From Litchfieldella xinjiangensis (GTDB taxonomy: Bacteria > Pseudomonadota > Gammaproteobacteria > Pseudomonadales > Halomonadaceae): DNA of 64,000 nucleotides. Of this stretch, positions 27,709 to 39,109 are shown piece after piece (position 1 is the first letter of the stretch; every line of letters starts with the position of its first letter). The DNA lies in NCBI RefSeq assembly GCF_000759345.1, contig NZ_JPZL01000001.1:496001-560000 (forward strand). The letters are read 5' to 3'. Under the pieces are notes generated by a model. That model was given only the letters and a program-made list of their open reading frames with translations, had not been told where the DNA came from and made no database searches. The position numbers were made by a program, and so were the translations under genes.

Positions 27709-27727
27709 AATAATAATTATCAATAAT
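27709..27727. promoter_or_regulatory. Fur box in front of the TonB2-type operon
   Basis: The minus-strand 19-mer ATTATTGATAATTATTATT matches the Fur consensus (GATAATGATAATCATTATC) at 14 of 19 positions, with a perfect central GATAAT. It sits in a markedly AT-rich island in GC-rich DNA, 49 bases before the first gene, where a repressor would block the promoter. Confidence 0.7.
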
Positions 27728-27743
27728 AGCTTGCCCCGCCTCA

Positions 27744-27769
27744 TAAAAAAACCGGCCCCGTAGGGCCGG
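27744..27769 (-). terminator. Intrinsic terminator of etfBA
   Basis: A 7-bp stem (CCGGCCC/GGGCCGG, loop CGTA in plus-strand terms) is followed on the minus strand by a run of eight T with no interruption. It lies 25 bases after the etfA stop. Confidence 0.9.
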
Positions 27770-27793
27770 CATCATCGTCTGGCACGACAGCGG

Positions 27794-28720
27794 TTACAGC
27801 TTCTGTTCAAGCTCCGGCAGCACCTCGAAGAGGTCACCGACCAATCCATAATCCGCGACCTGGAAAATTGGTGCTTCCTCGTCCTTGTTGATCGCCACGA
27901 TCACCTTGGAGTCCTTCATGCCCGCCAGGTGCTGGATCGCCCCGCTGATGCCTACGGCAATGTAGAGTTCCGGTGCGACGATCTTGCCGGTCTGACCGAC
28001 CTGCATGTCGTTGGGGACGAAACCGGCATCCACCGCGGCGCGTGATGCGCCGATGGCGGCACCCAACTTGTCGGCAATGCCTTCGAGCAGCTTGAAGTTG
28101 TCGCCATTGCCCATGCCACGACCACCCGAGATGACCACCCGGGCGCCCCCCAATTCAGGCCGGTCGCTCGCGGCGAGCTCCTCATTGACGAAGCGCGACA
28201 GGGTATTGTCGACCACGTTATCGACGCTCTCGACCTCGGCGCTATTGCCCTCGCTGACCGCATCGAAGGCGGTGGTGCGCACGGTCATGACCTTGAGGCT
28301 ATCCGCACTCTGCACGGTGGCGATGGCGTTGCCGGCATAGATCGGGCGCTTGAAGGTATCGGCGTCGACCACCTCGAGCACTTCGGAGAGCTGCGACACG
28401 TCCTTGAGCGCGGCCACGCGCGGCAGCACGTTCTTCCCGTGGGTCGAGGCGGCGGCAAGGATATGACTGTAGTCGTCGGCCAGGCTCACGATCAGGTCGG
28501 CCAACGGCTCGGCGAGCGGGTAGGCGTAGACGGCATTGTCGGCGACACGCACCTTGGCCACGCTGTCGAGCTTGGCGGCCTGCTCGGCCACGGTGGAGAC
28601 GTTTTCCCCGGCGACCAGCACGTGGATGTCGCCGCCAATGGCCTTGGCCGCAGCGACGACATGGGCGATGCCGGCGGCCAGCTGGCCGTCGTGATGTTCG
28701 GCGATTACCAGAATGCTCAT
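27794..28720 (-). CDS. etfA: Electron transfer flavoprotein alpha subunit
   Basis: EtfA binds the FAD of the ETF heterodimer, which carries electrons from acyl-CoA dehydrogenases to ETF-QO. The 308-residue protein has [14 protein letters not shown] at the start. Its C-terminal FAD domain has [25 protein letters not shown], the hallmark [19 protein letters not shown] and [23 protein letters not shown] 28720 has AAAGGAG 8 bases upstream. It follows etfB by 14 bases. Confidence 0.97.
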   Translation of the reverse strand: MSILVIAEHHDGQLAAGIAHVVAAAKAIGGDIHVLVAGENVSTVAEQAAKLDSVAKVRVADNAVYAYPLAEPLADLIVSLADDYSHILAAASTHGKNVLPRVAALKDVSQLSEVLEVVDADTFKRPIYAGNAIATVQSADSLKVMTVRTTAFDAVSEGNSAEVESVDNVVDNTLSRFVNEELAASDRPELGGARVVISGGRGMGNGDNFKLLEGIADKLGAAIGASRAAVDAGFVPNDMQVGQTGKIVAPELYIAVGISGAIQHLAGMKDSKVIVAINKDEEAPIFQVADYGLVGDLFEVLPELEQKL

Positions 28721-28734
28721 GCGATCCGCTCCTT

Positions 28735-29484
28735 TCAAAGCACTTTGGCTTCGTTCTTCAACTTGTCCACGAGCTCATCGACGGAGCCCACCTTGATACC
28801 GCCCTTGCGCTCAGCCGGGGATTCGACCTTGAGCAGCGTGACCCTGGAGCCGGTGTCGACGCCGTAATCGGCCGGAGTCTTGGTCTCCAGGGGCTTCTTC
28901 TTGGCCTTCATGATGTCGGGCAGCTTGGCGTAGCGCGGCTCGTTGAGGCGCAGGTCGGTGGTCACGATGGCAGGCAGGGAAAGCGATACGGTCTGCAGAC
29001 CGCCGTCGATCTCGCGAGTCACCTGGAGCGAGTCGCCCTCGACCTTGACCTCGGAGGCGAAGGTGCCCTGGGGCATACCGGAAAGGGCCGCCAGCATCTG
29101 CCCGGTCTGGTTGTTGTCGGTATCGATGGCCTGCTTACCAAGGATCACCAGGCCCGGCTGCTCCTCGTCGACCACGCCCTTGAGCAGCTTGGCCACGGCC
29201 AGCGACTCGACCTTGTCGTCGGTCTCGACGTGAATCGCACGATCGGCACCCAGCGCCAGCGCAGTGCGCAGCTGTTCCTGGGCGGCCTTGGGGCCGACGG
29301 TCACGGCAACCACCTCGGTGGCTACGCCCTTTTCCTTGAGCCGTACCGCTTCTTCCACGGCGATCTCGCAGAAGGGGTTCATGGCCATCTTGACGTTGGT
29401 GAGGTCAACGTCGGAGTGATCCGCCTTGACGCGAATCTTGACGTTGTAGTCGATGACGCGTTTGACCGCGACGAGTACTTTCAT
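28735..29484 (-). CDS. etfB: Electron transfer flavoprotein beta subunit
   Basis: This is the AMP-binding subunit of ETF. The 249-residue protein has [38 protein letters not shown], the recognition-loop region [19 protein letters not shown], and [29 protein letters not shown]. It is first in etfBA and divergent from the ETF-QO gene that accepts its electrons. Confidence 0.97.
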   Translation of the reverse strand: MKVLVAVKRVIDYNVKIRVKADHSDVDLTNVKMAMNPFCEIAVEEAVRLKEKGVATEVVAVTVGPKAAQEQLRTALALGADRAIHVETDDKVESLAVAKLLKGVVDEEQPGLVILGKQAIDTDNNQTGQMLAALSGMPQGTFASEVKVEGDSLQVTREIDGGLQTVSLSLPAIVTTDLRLNEPRYAKLPDIMKAKKKPLETKTPADYGVDTGSRVTLLKVESPAERKGGIKVGSVDELVDKLKNEAKVL

Positions 29485-29690
29485 GGTGTCCTCGCTAGGT
29501 TCAGTATCGAAACCGCTAAGCTATGTTCATCAAGGCCGAACGGTCATCAAGGCGGATCGCAAGCGCTTGAAGGCCAGGCCGGAATAAGAGCAGCCAGTTA
29601 ATCTGCCACAGCACCGAAATGGGAACAATCCACGATTGGCCATTGCAGTGCTGTGGGCTCGGTTTGGCGTGTTCGCCCCTGAAATCGCCC

Positions 29691-29719
29691 TTGGTAGGGT
29701 ATTCTAGGCCACCTATTAT
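29691..29719 (+). promoter_or_regulatory. Sigma-70 promoter of the ETF-QO gene
   Basis: TTGGTA and TATTAT are separated by exactly 17 bases, matching the consensus at 4 of 6 and 5 of 6 positions. The predicted start near 29726 gives a leader of about 145 nt and puts the PsrA-type site about 20-33 bases downstream of it. Confidence 0.6.
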
Positions 29720-29744
29720 GCATACCATGTGCTAACTTCTGAAG

Positions 29745-29758
29745 CAAACGACCGTTTG
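29745..29758. promoter_or_regulatory. PsrA-type operator
   Basis: CAAAC-GACC-GTTTG is a perfect inverted repeat that fits the published PsrA motif (G/C-AAAC-N2-4-GTTT-G/C). PsrA is a TetR-family repressor released by long-chain fatty acids that controls beta-oxidation genes in Pseudomonas. Its place just downstream of the promoter suits repression. A psrA gene is not in the window. Confidence 0.6.
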
Positions 29759-29871
29759 AGACCCGAAACGCGCCCAGGCGGGTATCAAGCCTGACTGGAA
29801 TGTCGCACAATTGCTACATCACTGGCATCGGCAGCCACGTGCGGGGTGTCGAGGATGAGGAGATAACAATC

Positions 29872-31536
29872 GTGGATCAGGTAGAACGTGAATCAATGGA
29901 CTTCGACGTGGTCATCGTCGGTGCCGGCCCCTCGGGTCTTTCAGCGGCCTGTCGTCTCATGCAGCAGGCGCAGGAAGCTGGCCGTGAATTGACCGTCTGT
30001 GTTGTCGAGAAAGGGTCGGAAGTCGGTGCCCATATCCTGTCAGGTGCGGTATTCGAGCCTCGGGCGTTGAACGAACTTTTCCCTGACTGGAAAGAGCGTG
30101 GCGCACCGCTGAATACCCCGGCCATCCGTGACGAAGTCTACCTACTCAAGGATGCCGAGAAAGCGCAGAAGCTTCCCAATGCCCTGGTCCCAAAGACCAT
30201 GCACAATACCGGGGGCGACGAACGCTTCGTCATCAGTGCCGGTAATCTTTGCCGTTGGCTCGGCGAGCAGGCCGAGGCCCTGGGTGTCGAGATTTTTCCC
30301 GGTTTTTCGGCGCAGGAAGTGCTGGTCGACGATGACGGTGTGGTGCGCGGTATCATTACCGGAGACATGGGTGTAGGTGCGGATGGCCAACCCAAGGATG
30401 GCCACATGCCGGGCATGGAATTACGTGCCAAATATACGCTTTTTGCCGAAGGCTCACGAGGCCATCTGGGCAAGCGACTGATAGAATGCTTCGACCTGGC
30501 GCAAGGCCGCGACTCCCAGCATTACGGCATCGGCATCAAGGAGCTCTGGGATGTCTCGGCGGATAAGCACGAGCCGGGTCTGGTCCTGCATGGCTCGGGC
30601 TGGCCGCTGGGTAACCAGGCGCCTGGCGGCTGGTTTCTCTATCATGCCGAGAACCAGCAGGTCGTGGTGGGCCTGATAATCGATCTGGCCTATAGCAACC
30701 CTCACCTGTCGCCCTTCGATGAATTCCAGCGCATGAAGCATCACCCCCAACTGCGCCAGTACCTGGAAGGTGGTTCCCGGGTTGCCTATGGGGCCCGTGC
30801 CATTACCAAGGGCGGCCTCAATTGCCTACCGAAGATGACCTTCCCCGGTGGATTGCTGATCGGTTGCGATGCCGGCACGCTGAATTTTGCGAAGATCAAG
30901 GGCCTGCATACCGCCATGAAATCCGGGTTGCTGGCTGCCGAGACGGTATTCGAGGCCATTGCAGCGGACGATGAGGGAGGCAAGGAGCTCGACGAATACA
31001 CGCGTCGTTGGGAGAAAAGCTGGGCCTACCAGGAACTCGACGAGACACGCAGCTTCGGTCCGGCGATCCACAAATACGGCACGGTAGGGGGTGGTGCCTA
31101 TAACTTCCTCGACCAGCTGATTGGCGGCAAGCTGCCGACCGTACACGACAACACACCGGATCACGCCACGTTGCGGCCTGCGGCACAGAGCACAAAAATC
31201 GACTACCCCAAGCCGGATGGCAAGCTCTCCTTCGACAAGCCCTCCTCGGTCTTTCTGTCGAATACCAATCATGAAGAAGATCAGCCATGTCATCTGCGCC
31301 TCAAGGACCCCGAGGTGCCGATCCGCGACAACTTGCCGAAGTTCGACGAACCTGCCCAGCGCTACTGCCCTGTCGGCGTGTATGAAGTCGTAGAGGACGA
31401 TGAGGGCCGGCCACGGTTCCAGATCAATTTCCAAAACTGCATTCATTGCAAGACCTGCGACATCAAGGATCCGGCCCAGAACATTACCTGGGTGGCCCCG
31501 GAAGGTGGCGGTGGGCCGAACTACCCGAATATGTAA
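29872..31536 (+). CDS. Electron transfer flavoprotein-ubiquinone oxidoreductase
   Basis: This membrane-associated FAD and 4Fe-4S enzyme passes electrons from ETF to ubiquinone. The 554-residue protein has the FAD fold VVIVGAGPSGLSAACRLM near residues 12-29, the ubiquinone-site region MPGMELRAKYTLFAEGSRGHLG, and GCDAGTLNFAKIKGLHTAMKSG. The cluster cysteines lie in YCPVGVYEV and NCIHCKTCDIKDPAQNI. I start at GTG 29872, with GAGGAG about 9 bases upstream. It faces etfBA across a shared control region. Confidence 0.95.
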   Translation: MDQVERESMDFDVVIVGAGPSGLSAACRLMQQAQEAGRELTVCVVEKGSEVGAHILSGAVFEPRALNELFPDWKERGAPLNTPAIRDEVYLLKDAEKAQKLPNALVPKTMHNTGGDERFVISAGNLCRWLGEQAEALGVEIFPGFSAQEVLVDDDGVVRGIITGDMGVGADGQPKDGHMPGMELRAKYTLFAEGSRGHLGKRLIECFDLAQGRDSQHYGIGIKELWDVSADKHEPGLVLHGSGWPLGNQAPGGWFLYHAENQQVVVGLIIDLAYSNPHLSPFDEFQRMKHHPQLRQYLEGGSRVAYGARAITKGGLNCLPKMTFPGGLLIGCDAGTLNFAKIKGLHTAMKSGLLAAETVFEAIAADDEGGKELDEYTRRWEKSWAYQELDETRSFGPAIHKYGTVGGGAYNFLDQLIGGKLPTVHDNTPDHATLRPAAQSTKIDYPKPDGKLSFDKPSSVFLSNTNHEEDQPCHLRLKDPEVPIRDNLPKFDEPAQRYCPVGVYEVVEDDEGRPRFQINFQNCIHCKTCDIKDPAQNITWVAPEGGGGPNYPNM

Positions 31537-31561
31537 TCGGCTTTCCCGGCACAAGAAACGA

Positions 31562-31590
31562 GCGCCCCTGTTACAGGGGCGCATTTCGTT
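31562..31590. terminator. Terminator between ETF-QO and the UvrD-like gene
   Basis: A perfect 9-bp stem (GCGCCCCTG/CAGGGGCGC, loop TTA) is followed by ATTTCGTT on the plus strand and by TCGTTTCTTG on the minus strand. It lies between two convergent genes and probably serves both. Confidence 0.75.
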
Positions 31591-31591
31591 C

Positions 31592-33787
31592 TCACCCCAT
31601 GATTTCCAGGGGCGCCCGCTGGGCAATGAGACGACGTCGCCCGGCATGGTCGAAGCGCACTTCGATGACCGGATTGGCAGGATCGCCCTCGACGATCTGG
31701 ATTTCTCCCTCCCCGAACACGGCATGACGCACGCGTTGACCGACATCGAAGCCCGGCCCCGACCATGATGCTAGCCCGCCGGCAGCCATGCTGGACTCTC
31801 GAGACAACGGCTTGATCGTCAGCCGTTCACCCACTCGCTCCAGATAGGTCTCTACCAGACCAGGCAGGGGCACCTCGATGGCTCCGTCTGGTGTCGTTTC
31901 AAGGGCATCGCTTATCGCCTGGCAGTGTGTCCAGGCGGTCTCGCCAATGAATCGGCTGGGGCGATGTTCACCGGTATCGTGCATGATCCAGAGCTGTTCC
32001 CGGGCGCGAGTGATCGCGACATAAAACAGCCGCCTCTCCTCCTCCAGCCGATCGGCATCCAGGGGGTTTTCACGGCTGTAATGGGGGAAATCCTCCTCGT
32101 TGGTCCCCCATACTGCCACCCAGGGCCATTCCAGGCCCTTTGCCCCGTGTACGGTGTTGATCAGCACGCCATCATGATGGTTTTCCACCGGGCGCTCCAA
32201 CAAGGCAATGAACTCCTCGGGATCCTGCCCGAACTCGCCGGCCTGCTCGATGAGCACATCCAGCAAGCGGACATCTTCCGCCCCCTTTTCTCGCCTGGCC
32301 GCTGCCCGCTTCAAGACCTTCTCGGCGTCCAACTGCTCGACCACATGGGCCAGCAACCTGGCGGGAGGCCATGCGGCCAGGCGGGGCAATTCGCATAGGA
32401 GCGACCAGCGACGCTTGAGATTGCGTCGTTGAATCGGTTTCAACCCCTCGAGTATCGGATCATGTCGTTCGGGCCACTGCTGATGCGCGGCCAAGCGTTG
32501 GGCAATGCGCTCCAATCGTTCCCTGGCCACGAAGGAAGTGGGCTGGGACAACAACAGCTGAAGATGCCCTGGATCCGTGAGCAGAGAAGGCGAAACGGCC
32601 AAGCGCAGATAGCCGGCAAGGGCCTGAACCAAAGGGAGGCGAAACACGAAGCGGTCGTCTCGTGTCAGGCGGAAGGGGATCCCTGCCCGCAACAGCTGCA
32701 ATTGCACCGACACCGACAAGGCCCAACTCCGAACCAGGATACATGCCTCGCCCAAGGCCCTCCCCTTGCCCTGCCACTGCTGCAAGGCTTCGACCAGGCA
32801 CGCCCCACCCTGTCCGACATCGACACGGGTGTTCGGATTGCCCGGCGCTGCCAGGCACAACTGCTCGGGCCGACGCCGATTGGCGGCAATGGCATGATTG
32901 GCCGCCAGTGCCAGGGAATGACCGTGTCGAAAGGTGGTCGATAAGGGAAAGTCCGTGGCGGCGCCGAAGGTTGCGATGAAGTCCTCGAGCATGGTGTCGG
33001 GCCGCGCACCGCGCCATTCGTAAATGCACTGGTTGGCGTCCCCGACCGCCATGACATCGGCGCGCTCGCCAGCCAGCAACGCCAGCAAGCGCTGCTGGGC
33101 GTGATTGATGTCCTGATATTCATCGACAATGACATGGTCGAGAAACCCTTGCACCCGGGACCGAAGCGCGGCATCACGCTCTAGGACGCGCAAGGGACGA
33201 TAGAGCAGATCAGCATAGGTCATCAGGCCATGCTCCTCGAGGTAGGCCTCGAAAAGGTCATAGGCCTCGATGAAGTACCCCGTGTCGTCACCAAAGTCGA
33301 GTCGTTCATAGAGCTCGGCGGGCGTTGCCATCTCGGCCTTGACCAATTCACAGAAGTGGCCAAGCGCTTCAAGGCGATCGGCCTCCAGGGCCGCTTCGAC
33401 AGCAGGATCGTCCCCCTGCAGGGCAGTCAGCGTAGCCTGACGAAGCAGGCGCTCCTGTTGCCAGTCCTGGGTCAGCAACTGGCGGGGCGGCAAGGCCCCC
33501 CAGCGAGTAAGACTCTGGGTGAGACGATGTCCTATGGAATGGAAGGTGCGCACATCCGGTAACGCCTGTCCGGACGGCGCCAGCCGCGCCAGCTTGCCCG
33601 CAAAATCCTCACGGGCGGCGCGATTGAACATCAAAATCAGGATGCGGGGCGCCGGCACACCCTGGCGCAACAGGTAGAGAACCCGCGCGACCATGGTGGT
33701 AGTCTTGCCCGCGCCCGCCACGGCCGCGACACGTGCATGGCCTTGTGCGTGCCGGACGACGGCACGCTGCTCTGAGGTCAGCTTCAC
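31592..33787 (-). CDS. UvrD/PcrA-family superfamily 1 DNA helicase with C-terminal Tudor-like domain
   Basis: The 731-residue protein has the SF1A motifs in order: the Q motif LTSEQRAVVRH, Walker A AVAGAGKTTT (about 22-31), FNRAARED, VDEYQDIN, GDANQCIYEWRGA, TFRHGHSL, NTVHGAKGLEWPWV and VAITRAREQL. The last 52 residues (from FDVGQRVRHAVFGEGE) look like the Tudor-fold tail of PcrA/UvrD that contacts RNA polymerase. Ten percent of its length differs from UvrD in the 2B region, so it is probably a paralogue rather than UvrD itself. It begins with GTG overlapping the DUF1285 stop (GTGA). Confidence 0.88.
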   Translation of the reverse strand: MKLTSEQRAVVRHAQGHARVAAVAGAGKTTTMVARVLYLLRQGVPAPRILILMFNRAAREDFAGKLARLAPSGQALPDVRTFHSIGHRLTQSLTRWGALPPRQLLTQDWQQERLLRQATLTALQGDDPAVEAALEADRLEALGHFCELVKAEMATPAELYERLDFGDDTGYFIEAYDLFEAYLEEHGLMTYADLLYRPLRVLERDAALRSRVQGFLDHVIVDEYQDINHAQQRLLALLAGERADVMAVGDANQCIYEWRGARPDTMLEDFIATFGAATDFPLSTTFRHGHSLALAANHAIAANRRRPEQLCLAAPGNPNTRVDVGQGGACLVEALQQWQGKGRALGEACILVRSWALSVSVQLQLLRAGIPFRLTRDDRFVFRLPLVQALAGYLRLAVSPSLLTDPGHLQLLLSQPTSFVARERLERIAQRLAAHQQWPERHDPILEGLKPIQRRNLKRRWSLLCELPRLAAWPPARLLAHVVEQLDAEKVLKRAAARREKGAEDVRLLDVLIEQAGEFGQDPEEFIALLERPVENHHDGVLINTVHGAKGLEWPWVAVWGTNEEDFPHYSRENPLDADRLEEERRLFYVAITRAREQLWIMHDTGEHRPSRFIGETAWTHCQAISDALETTPDGAIEVPLPGLVETYLERVGERLTIKPLSRESSMAAGGLASWSGPGFDVGQRVRHAVFGEGEIQIVEGDPANPVIEVRFDHAGRRRLIAQRAPLEIMG

Positions 33788-34332
33788 GAGCCGTCGTCAT
33801 CCAGGTAACCGAGCAGCTGCCATGCGCCAGCACTCATGAAGCCCATCTCGATCCGAGCACCCATCCGGCGCGTTTCAGCCACATCCGACAAGCGATAGAA
33901 GACATTGCGATTGAGCCGGGCCGTCAGGCCAAAGCGAATGGCGACCTCAGGTATCTGCTCGCCGCGACGTGTATCGCTCAACTGCAAGCCATGCGACGCA
34001 TCCAGCGTGACTCGATCGCCAACATTGGTGGTCATATGCCAGACATCGTGCTCATATTCGGCAAGCACGATCAAGAACGGTCGATCCTCGACCCGAACAT
34101 GCCACTTTTCCTGGGGTGAGACGAGATAGTATTCTCCATCGTCCTCACGCCGAAGCAGCGTCGACAAAAGACGCGCCAGCTGTGGCCGGGAGATCGCCGC
34201 CCCCTCATGAATCCAGCGTCCATCCGCTGCGATGACTAGATCCATGTCGCCGGACAAGGGAGGATTCCAGCGCTCCAGAGGCGGTATCGCGCCCTGCGGA
34301 TCGATATGACTGAGCAAGGGTTCCAGGGACAT
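33784..34332 (-). CDS. DUF1285 family protein
   Basis: This 182-residue soluble protein matches DUF1285 as I know it: the middle segment DGRWIHEGAAISRPQLARLLSTLLR, then DGEYYLVSPQEKWHVRVED, and a C-terminal RLNRNVFYRLSDVAE. No catalytic motif is visible and its function is unknown. AGGAG lies upstream of the ATG. It is coupled to the helicase gene by a 4-base overlap, which suggests related or co-regulated work. Confidence 0.82.
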   Translation of the reverse strand: MSLEPLLSHIDPQGAIPPLERWNPPLSGDMDLVIAADGRWIHEGAAISRPQLARLLSTLLRREDDGEYYLVSPQEKWHVRVEDRPFLIVLAEYEHDVWHMTTNVGDRVTLDASHGLQLSDTRRGEQIPEVAIRFGLTARLNRNVFYRLSDVAETRRMGARIEMGFMSAGAWQLLGYLDDDGS

Positions 34333-34367
34333 GCGCGCTCTCCTCGACGGGTCTTGCGACGTAGAGC

Positions 34368-35195
34368 TTAGATTAGACCGGCCTGCGCCAATGAGGCTCT
34401 GATCTCTTCACTGGCTTGAGGGGCCGCCGCACGGAATAACCGGTAGAAATTAACCGTCGTCTGCATGGCAACCTCATCGAGGCTGATACCCCGTTCTCGG
34501 GCAATGCAGTCAGCGACTTCGACCACCCATTGCGGCTCATTGGGCTTGCCGCGGTGAGGCACCGGCGCGAGATAGGGGCTATCGGTCTCGATCAGGAGCC
34601 GGTCTAGTGGAATCTGGCGTGCGAGCTCGCGAAGGCTATTGGCGTTGCGAAAGGTCACGATCCCCGACAGGGAGATGAAGAAACCCAACCGTACCGCTTC
34701 CCGGGCCATGTCCAGATCTTCGGTAAAACAGTGCAATACACCCCCGATTGCCGGATCGCTATACTCGCGGATCAGGGACAGGGTGTCGTCGCGTGCCTCG
34801 CGCGTGTGCACGCTCACTGGCAGTTCCAATTCGGTAGCTGCGATCAGATGGCGCTTGAATCGTTCGAACTGGGCCTCGCGGGAGACGCCGTCATAGTGAT
34901 AATCGAGGCCAGTCTCTCCAATCGCCACGGCCTCGTGCTGCTCGGCACATTCGACGATCGCCTCCACCGAGGGCTCCTGTTCGACGACATGCAACGGATG
35001 CAGCCCAGCGGAAATCACGACATCGTCATGCTGTCTGGCGATGCGTGCCAGGCCGGGAACGTCATCCAGGCAAACGGCAATGGCCAGGAACTGATGGACG
35101 TCTCGCGCACGTGCCGCATCGAGGGCAGCGTCTAGCTCACCCCCATAGGCACTCAAGTCGAGGCGGTCGAGATGGCAGTGTGAGTCAACGAACAT
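34368..35195 (-). CDS. TatD-family metal-dependent hydrolase
   Basis: The 275-residue TIM-barrel protein has the metal-binding DSHCHLDRLDL, GETGLDYHYD, PVSVHTREA, LHCFTED and ETDSPYLAPVPHRG. It is closest in layout to YcfH. Family members act as 3'-5' exonucleases or DNases in repair, but the substrate of the YcfH branch is not well defined. It follows the PilZ gene by 8 bases; tmk-holB-pilZ-tatD is a conserved string in Pseudomonas. Confidence 0.92.
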   Translation of the reverse strand: MFVDSHCHLDRLDLSAYGGELDAALDAARARDVHQFLAIAVCLDDVPGLARIARQHDDVVISAGLHPLHVVEQEPSVEAIVECAEQHEAVAIGETGLDYHYDGVSREAQFERFKRHLIAATELELPVSVHTREARDDTLSLIREYSDPAIGGVLHCFTEDLDMAREAVRLGFFISLSGIVTFRNANSLRELARQIPLDRLLIETDSPYLAPVPHRGKPNEPQWVVEVADCIARERGISLDEVAMQTTVNFYRLFRAAAPQASEEIRASLAQAGLI

Positions 35196-35203
35196 GGCTT
35201 ACC

Positions 35204-35539
35204 TTACAGCGTGTAGGTGGGTGCGCCCTTGTCGAGCTGGCCGGCCAGCAATGTCTCGATCCGGTCGCGCACGATCTGATCCTCGGCACGAAAGTGTATG
35301 CCGATACCCGGCCTACGGCGACCGGACACACCGGGGGGTGAAACCCAGACAACATGTCCCGTCACCGGCATCCGTTCACTCTCGCCGGGCAGGGTCAGCA
35401 GCAGGAACACCTCCTGGCCCAAGGGGTAGCGCTCCTTGGTGGGAACGAAGATACCGCCGCGCTCCAGCGAGGGCATATAGGCTGATAACAGGGTGGGGAT
35501 GTCCTGTATGGTCAACGACAGGGCTTTCTGTCCTACCAT
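35204..35539 (-). CDS. pilZ: PilZ domain protein
   Basis: This 111-residue single-domain protein has the beta-barrel pattern YMPSLERGGIFVPTKERYPLGQ, then VTGHVVWVSPPG and PGIGIHFRAED. The cyclic-di-GMP motif RxxxR is not visible in the N-terminal part, as in the original PilZ of type IV pilus assembly, which does not bind the nucleotide. AGGAGG lies 6 bases before the ATG. Position after holB matches pilZ in Pseudomonas. Confidence 0.88.
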   Translation of the reverse strand: MVGQKALSLTIQDIPTLLSAYMPSLERGGIFVPTKERYPLGQEVFLLLTLPGESERMPVTGHVVWVSPPGVSGRRRPGIGIHFRAEDQIVRDRIETLLAGQLDKGAPTYTL

Positions 35540-35588
35540 GCCACGCCTCCTGGGCTATCGGTCTTATGGGGGTCGAGACAATATACTG

Positions 35589-38255
<2,667 letters not shown>

Positions 38256-38281
38256 TCTTCACCTCTCATACACTGCATTCT

Positions 38282-39094
38282 TCAAATCAGTGGCAGTGCC
38301 GGGTAGCCCAGAAGCCGCTGGCCGACATTCTGAAAGCGTCTATGGCTAGGCGAAAGTGACCAGGTCGCCACAACGTTACCCTGGGTGTCGTCGAGCCGGG
38401 TTACCGGCCATAAGCCTTGCACGGAATTGCCAACCCATAAGGCTTCGCTTAGAGACAGCGCCTCAGGCCCTCTCTCGACTTCATCGATAGCAAGCTCTTT
38501 GCGCAACGCGGCCCTTAGCGTTCCCGCCACACCGCAGGCGGTGAGCGAAGGCGTTTCCAGGCGGCCCTCGCGCTGCCAGAACAGATTCATGCTTGTAGCC
38601 TCGACAATCCAGCCCTTCTCGTCACACAGCAGCCCTTCCTCAACGCGGTCATCGGTCCACTCCGCCCGCGCCAGGACATTTTCCAGACGATTGAGGTGCT
38701 TGAGCCCCGCCAAGGCGGGCTGACGGGAAAGGCGCAGGGCGCAATGACGAATCCGGACACCCCCATGCCAGGCGGAGGTATTGGGTGTGAACGGCACAAT
38801 CCGCCAGCGCAACCGGCACTCCGGCGCTTCCGGCAGGGCATAGCCACGCCCACCACTCCCCCGCGTCACGATGAGCTTGAGCACGGCCAACCCCCGTTCC
38901 GCGTGAGCGAAAGGCGCGTTGAGCGCCTCCGGGGTTGGCAGGGTAATTCCCAGGCGATGGCAGCCTCGTGTCAGACGCGCCAGGTGATGCTCCCAGAGCA
39001 GGGGCACCCCGTCGCGAACGAGCACGGTCTCGAACACGCCATCGCCGTAGGCGAGCCCCCGATCGTCGAAGGGTACTGCCGTGTCATGGGCCAT
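38282..39094 (-). CDS. pabC: Aminodeoxychorismate lyase
   Basis: This PLP enzyme forms 4-aminobenzoate for folate. The 270-residue class IV aminotransferase-fold protein has DRGLAYGDGVFET near the start, LKHLNRLENVLAR with the PLP lysine, and EATSMNLFW. It lies 15 bases after fabF and 26 before mltG, an arrangement shared with E. coli. Confidence 0.93.
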   Translation of the reverse strand: MAHDTAVPFDDRGLAYGDGVFETVLVRDGVPLLWEHHLARLTRGCHRLGITLPTPEALNAPFAHAERGLAVLKLIVTRGSGGRGYALPEAPECRLRWRIVPFTPNTSAWHGGVRIRHCALRLSRQPALAGLKHLNRLENVLARAEWTDDRVEEGLLCDEKGWIVEATSMNLFWQREGRLETPSLTACGVAGTLRAALRKELAIDEVERGPEALSLSEALWVGNSVQGLWPVTRLDDTQGNVVATWSLSPSHRRFQNVGQRLLGYPALPLI

Positions 39095-39109
39095 GTTGCG
39101 TGTCGCCGT

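Larger units (their letters stand above)
29485..29871. other. Divergent control region between etfBA and ETF-QO
   Basis: These 387 bases hold no convincing gene. Features seen are a 10-bp direct repeat TCATCAAGGC at 29527-29536 and 29544-29553, and a perfect 10-bp palindrome CAAGCGCTTG at 29560-29569, both on the etfB side. On the ETF-QO side are a sigma-70 promoter and a PsrA-type site. The frame of ETF-QO is open upstream to 29800, but that part lacks family similarity. Confidence 0.6.
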
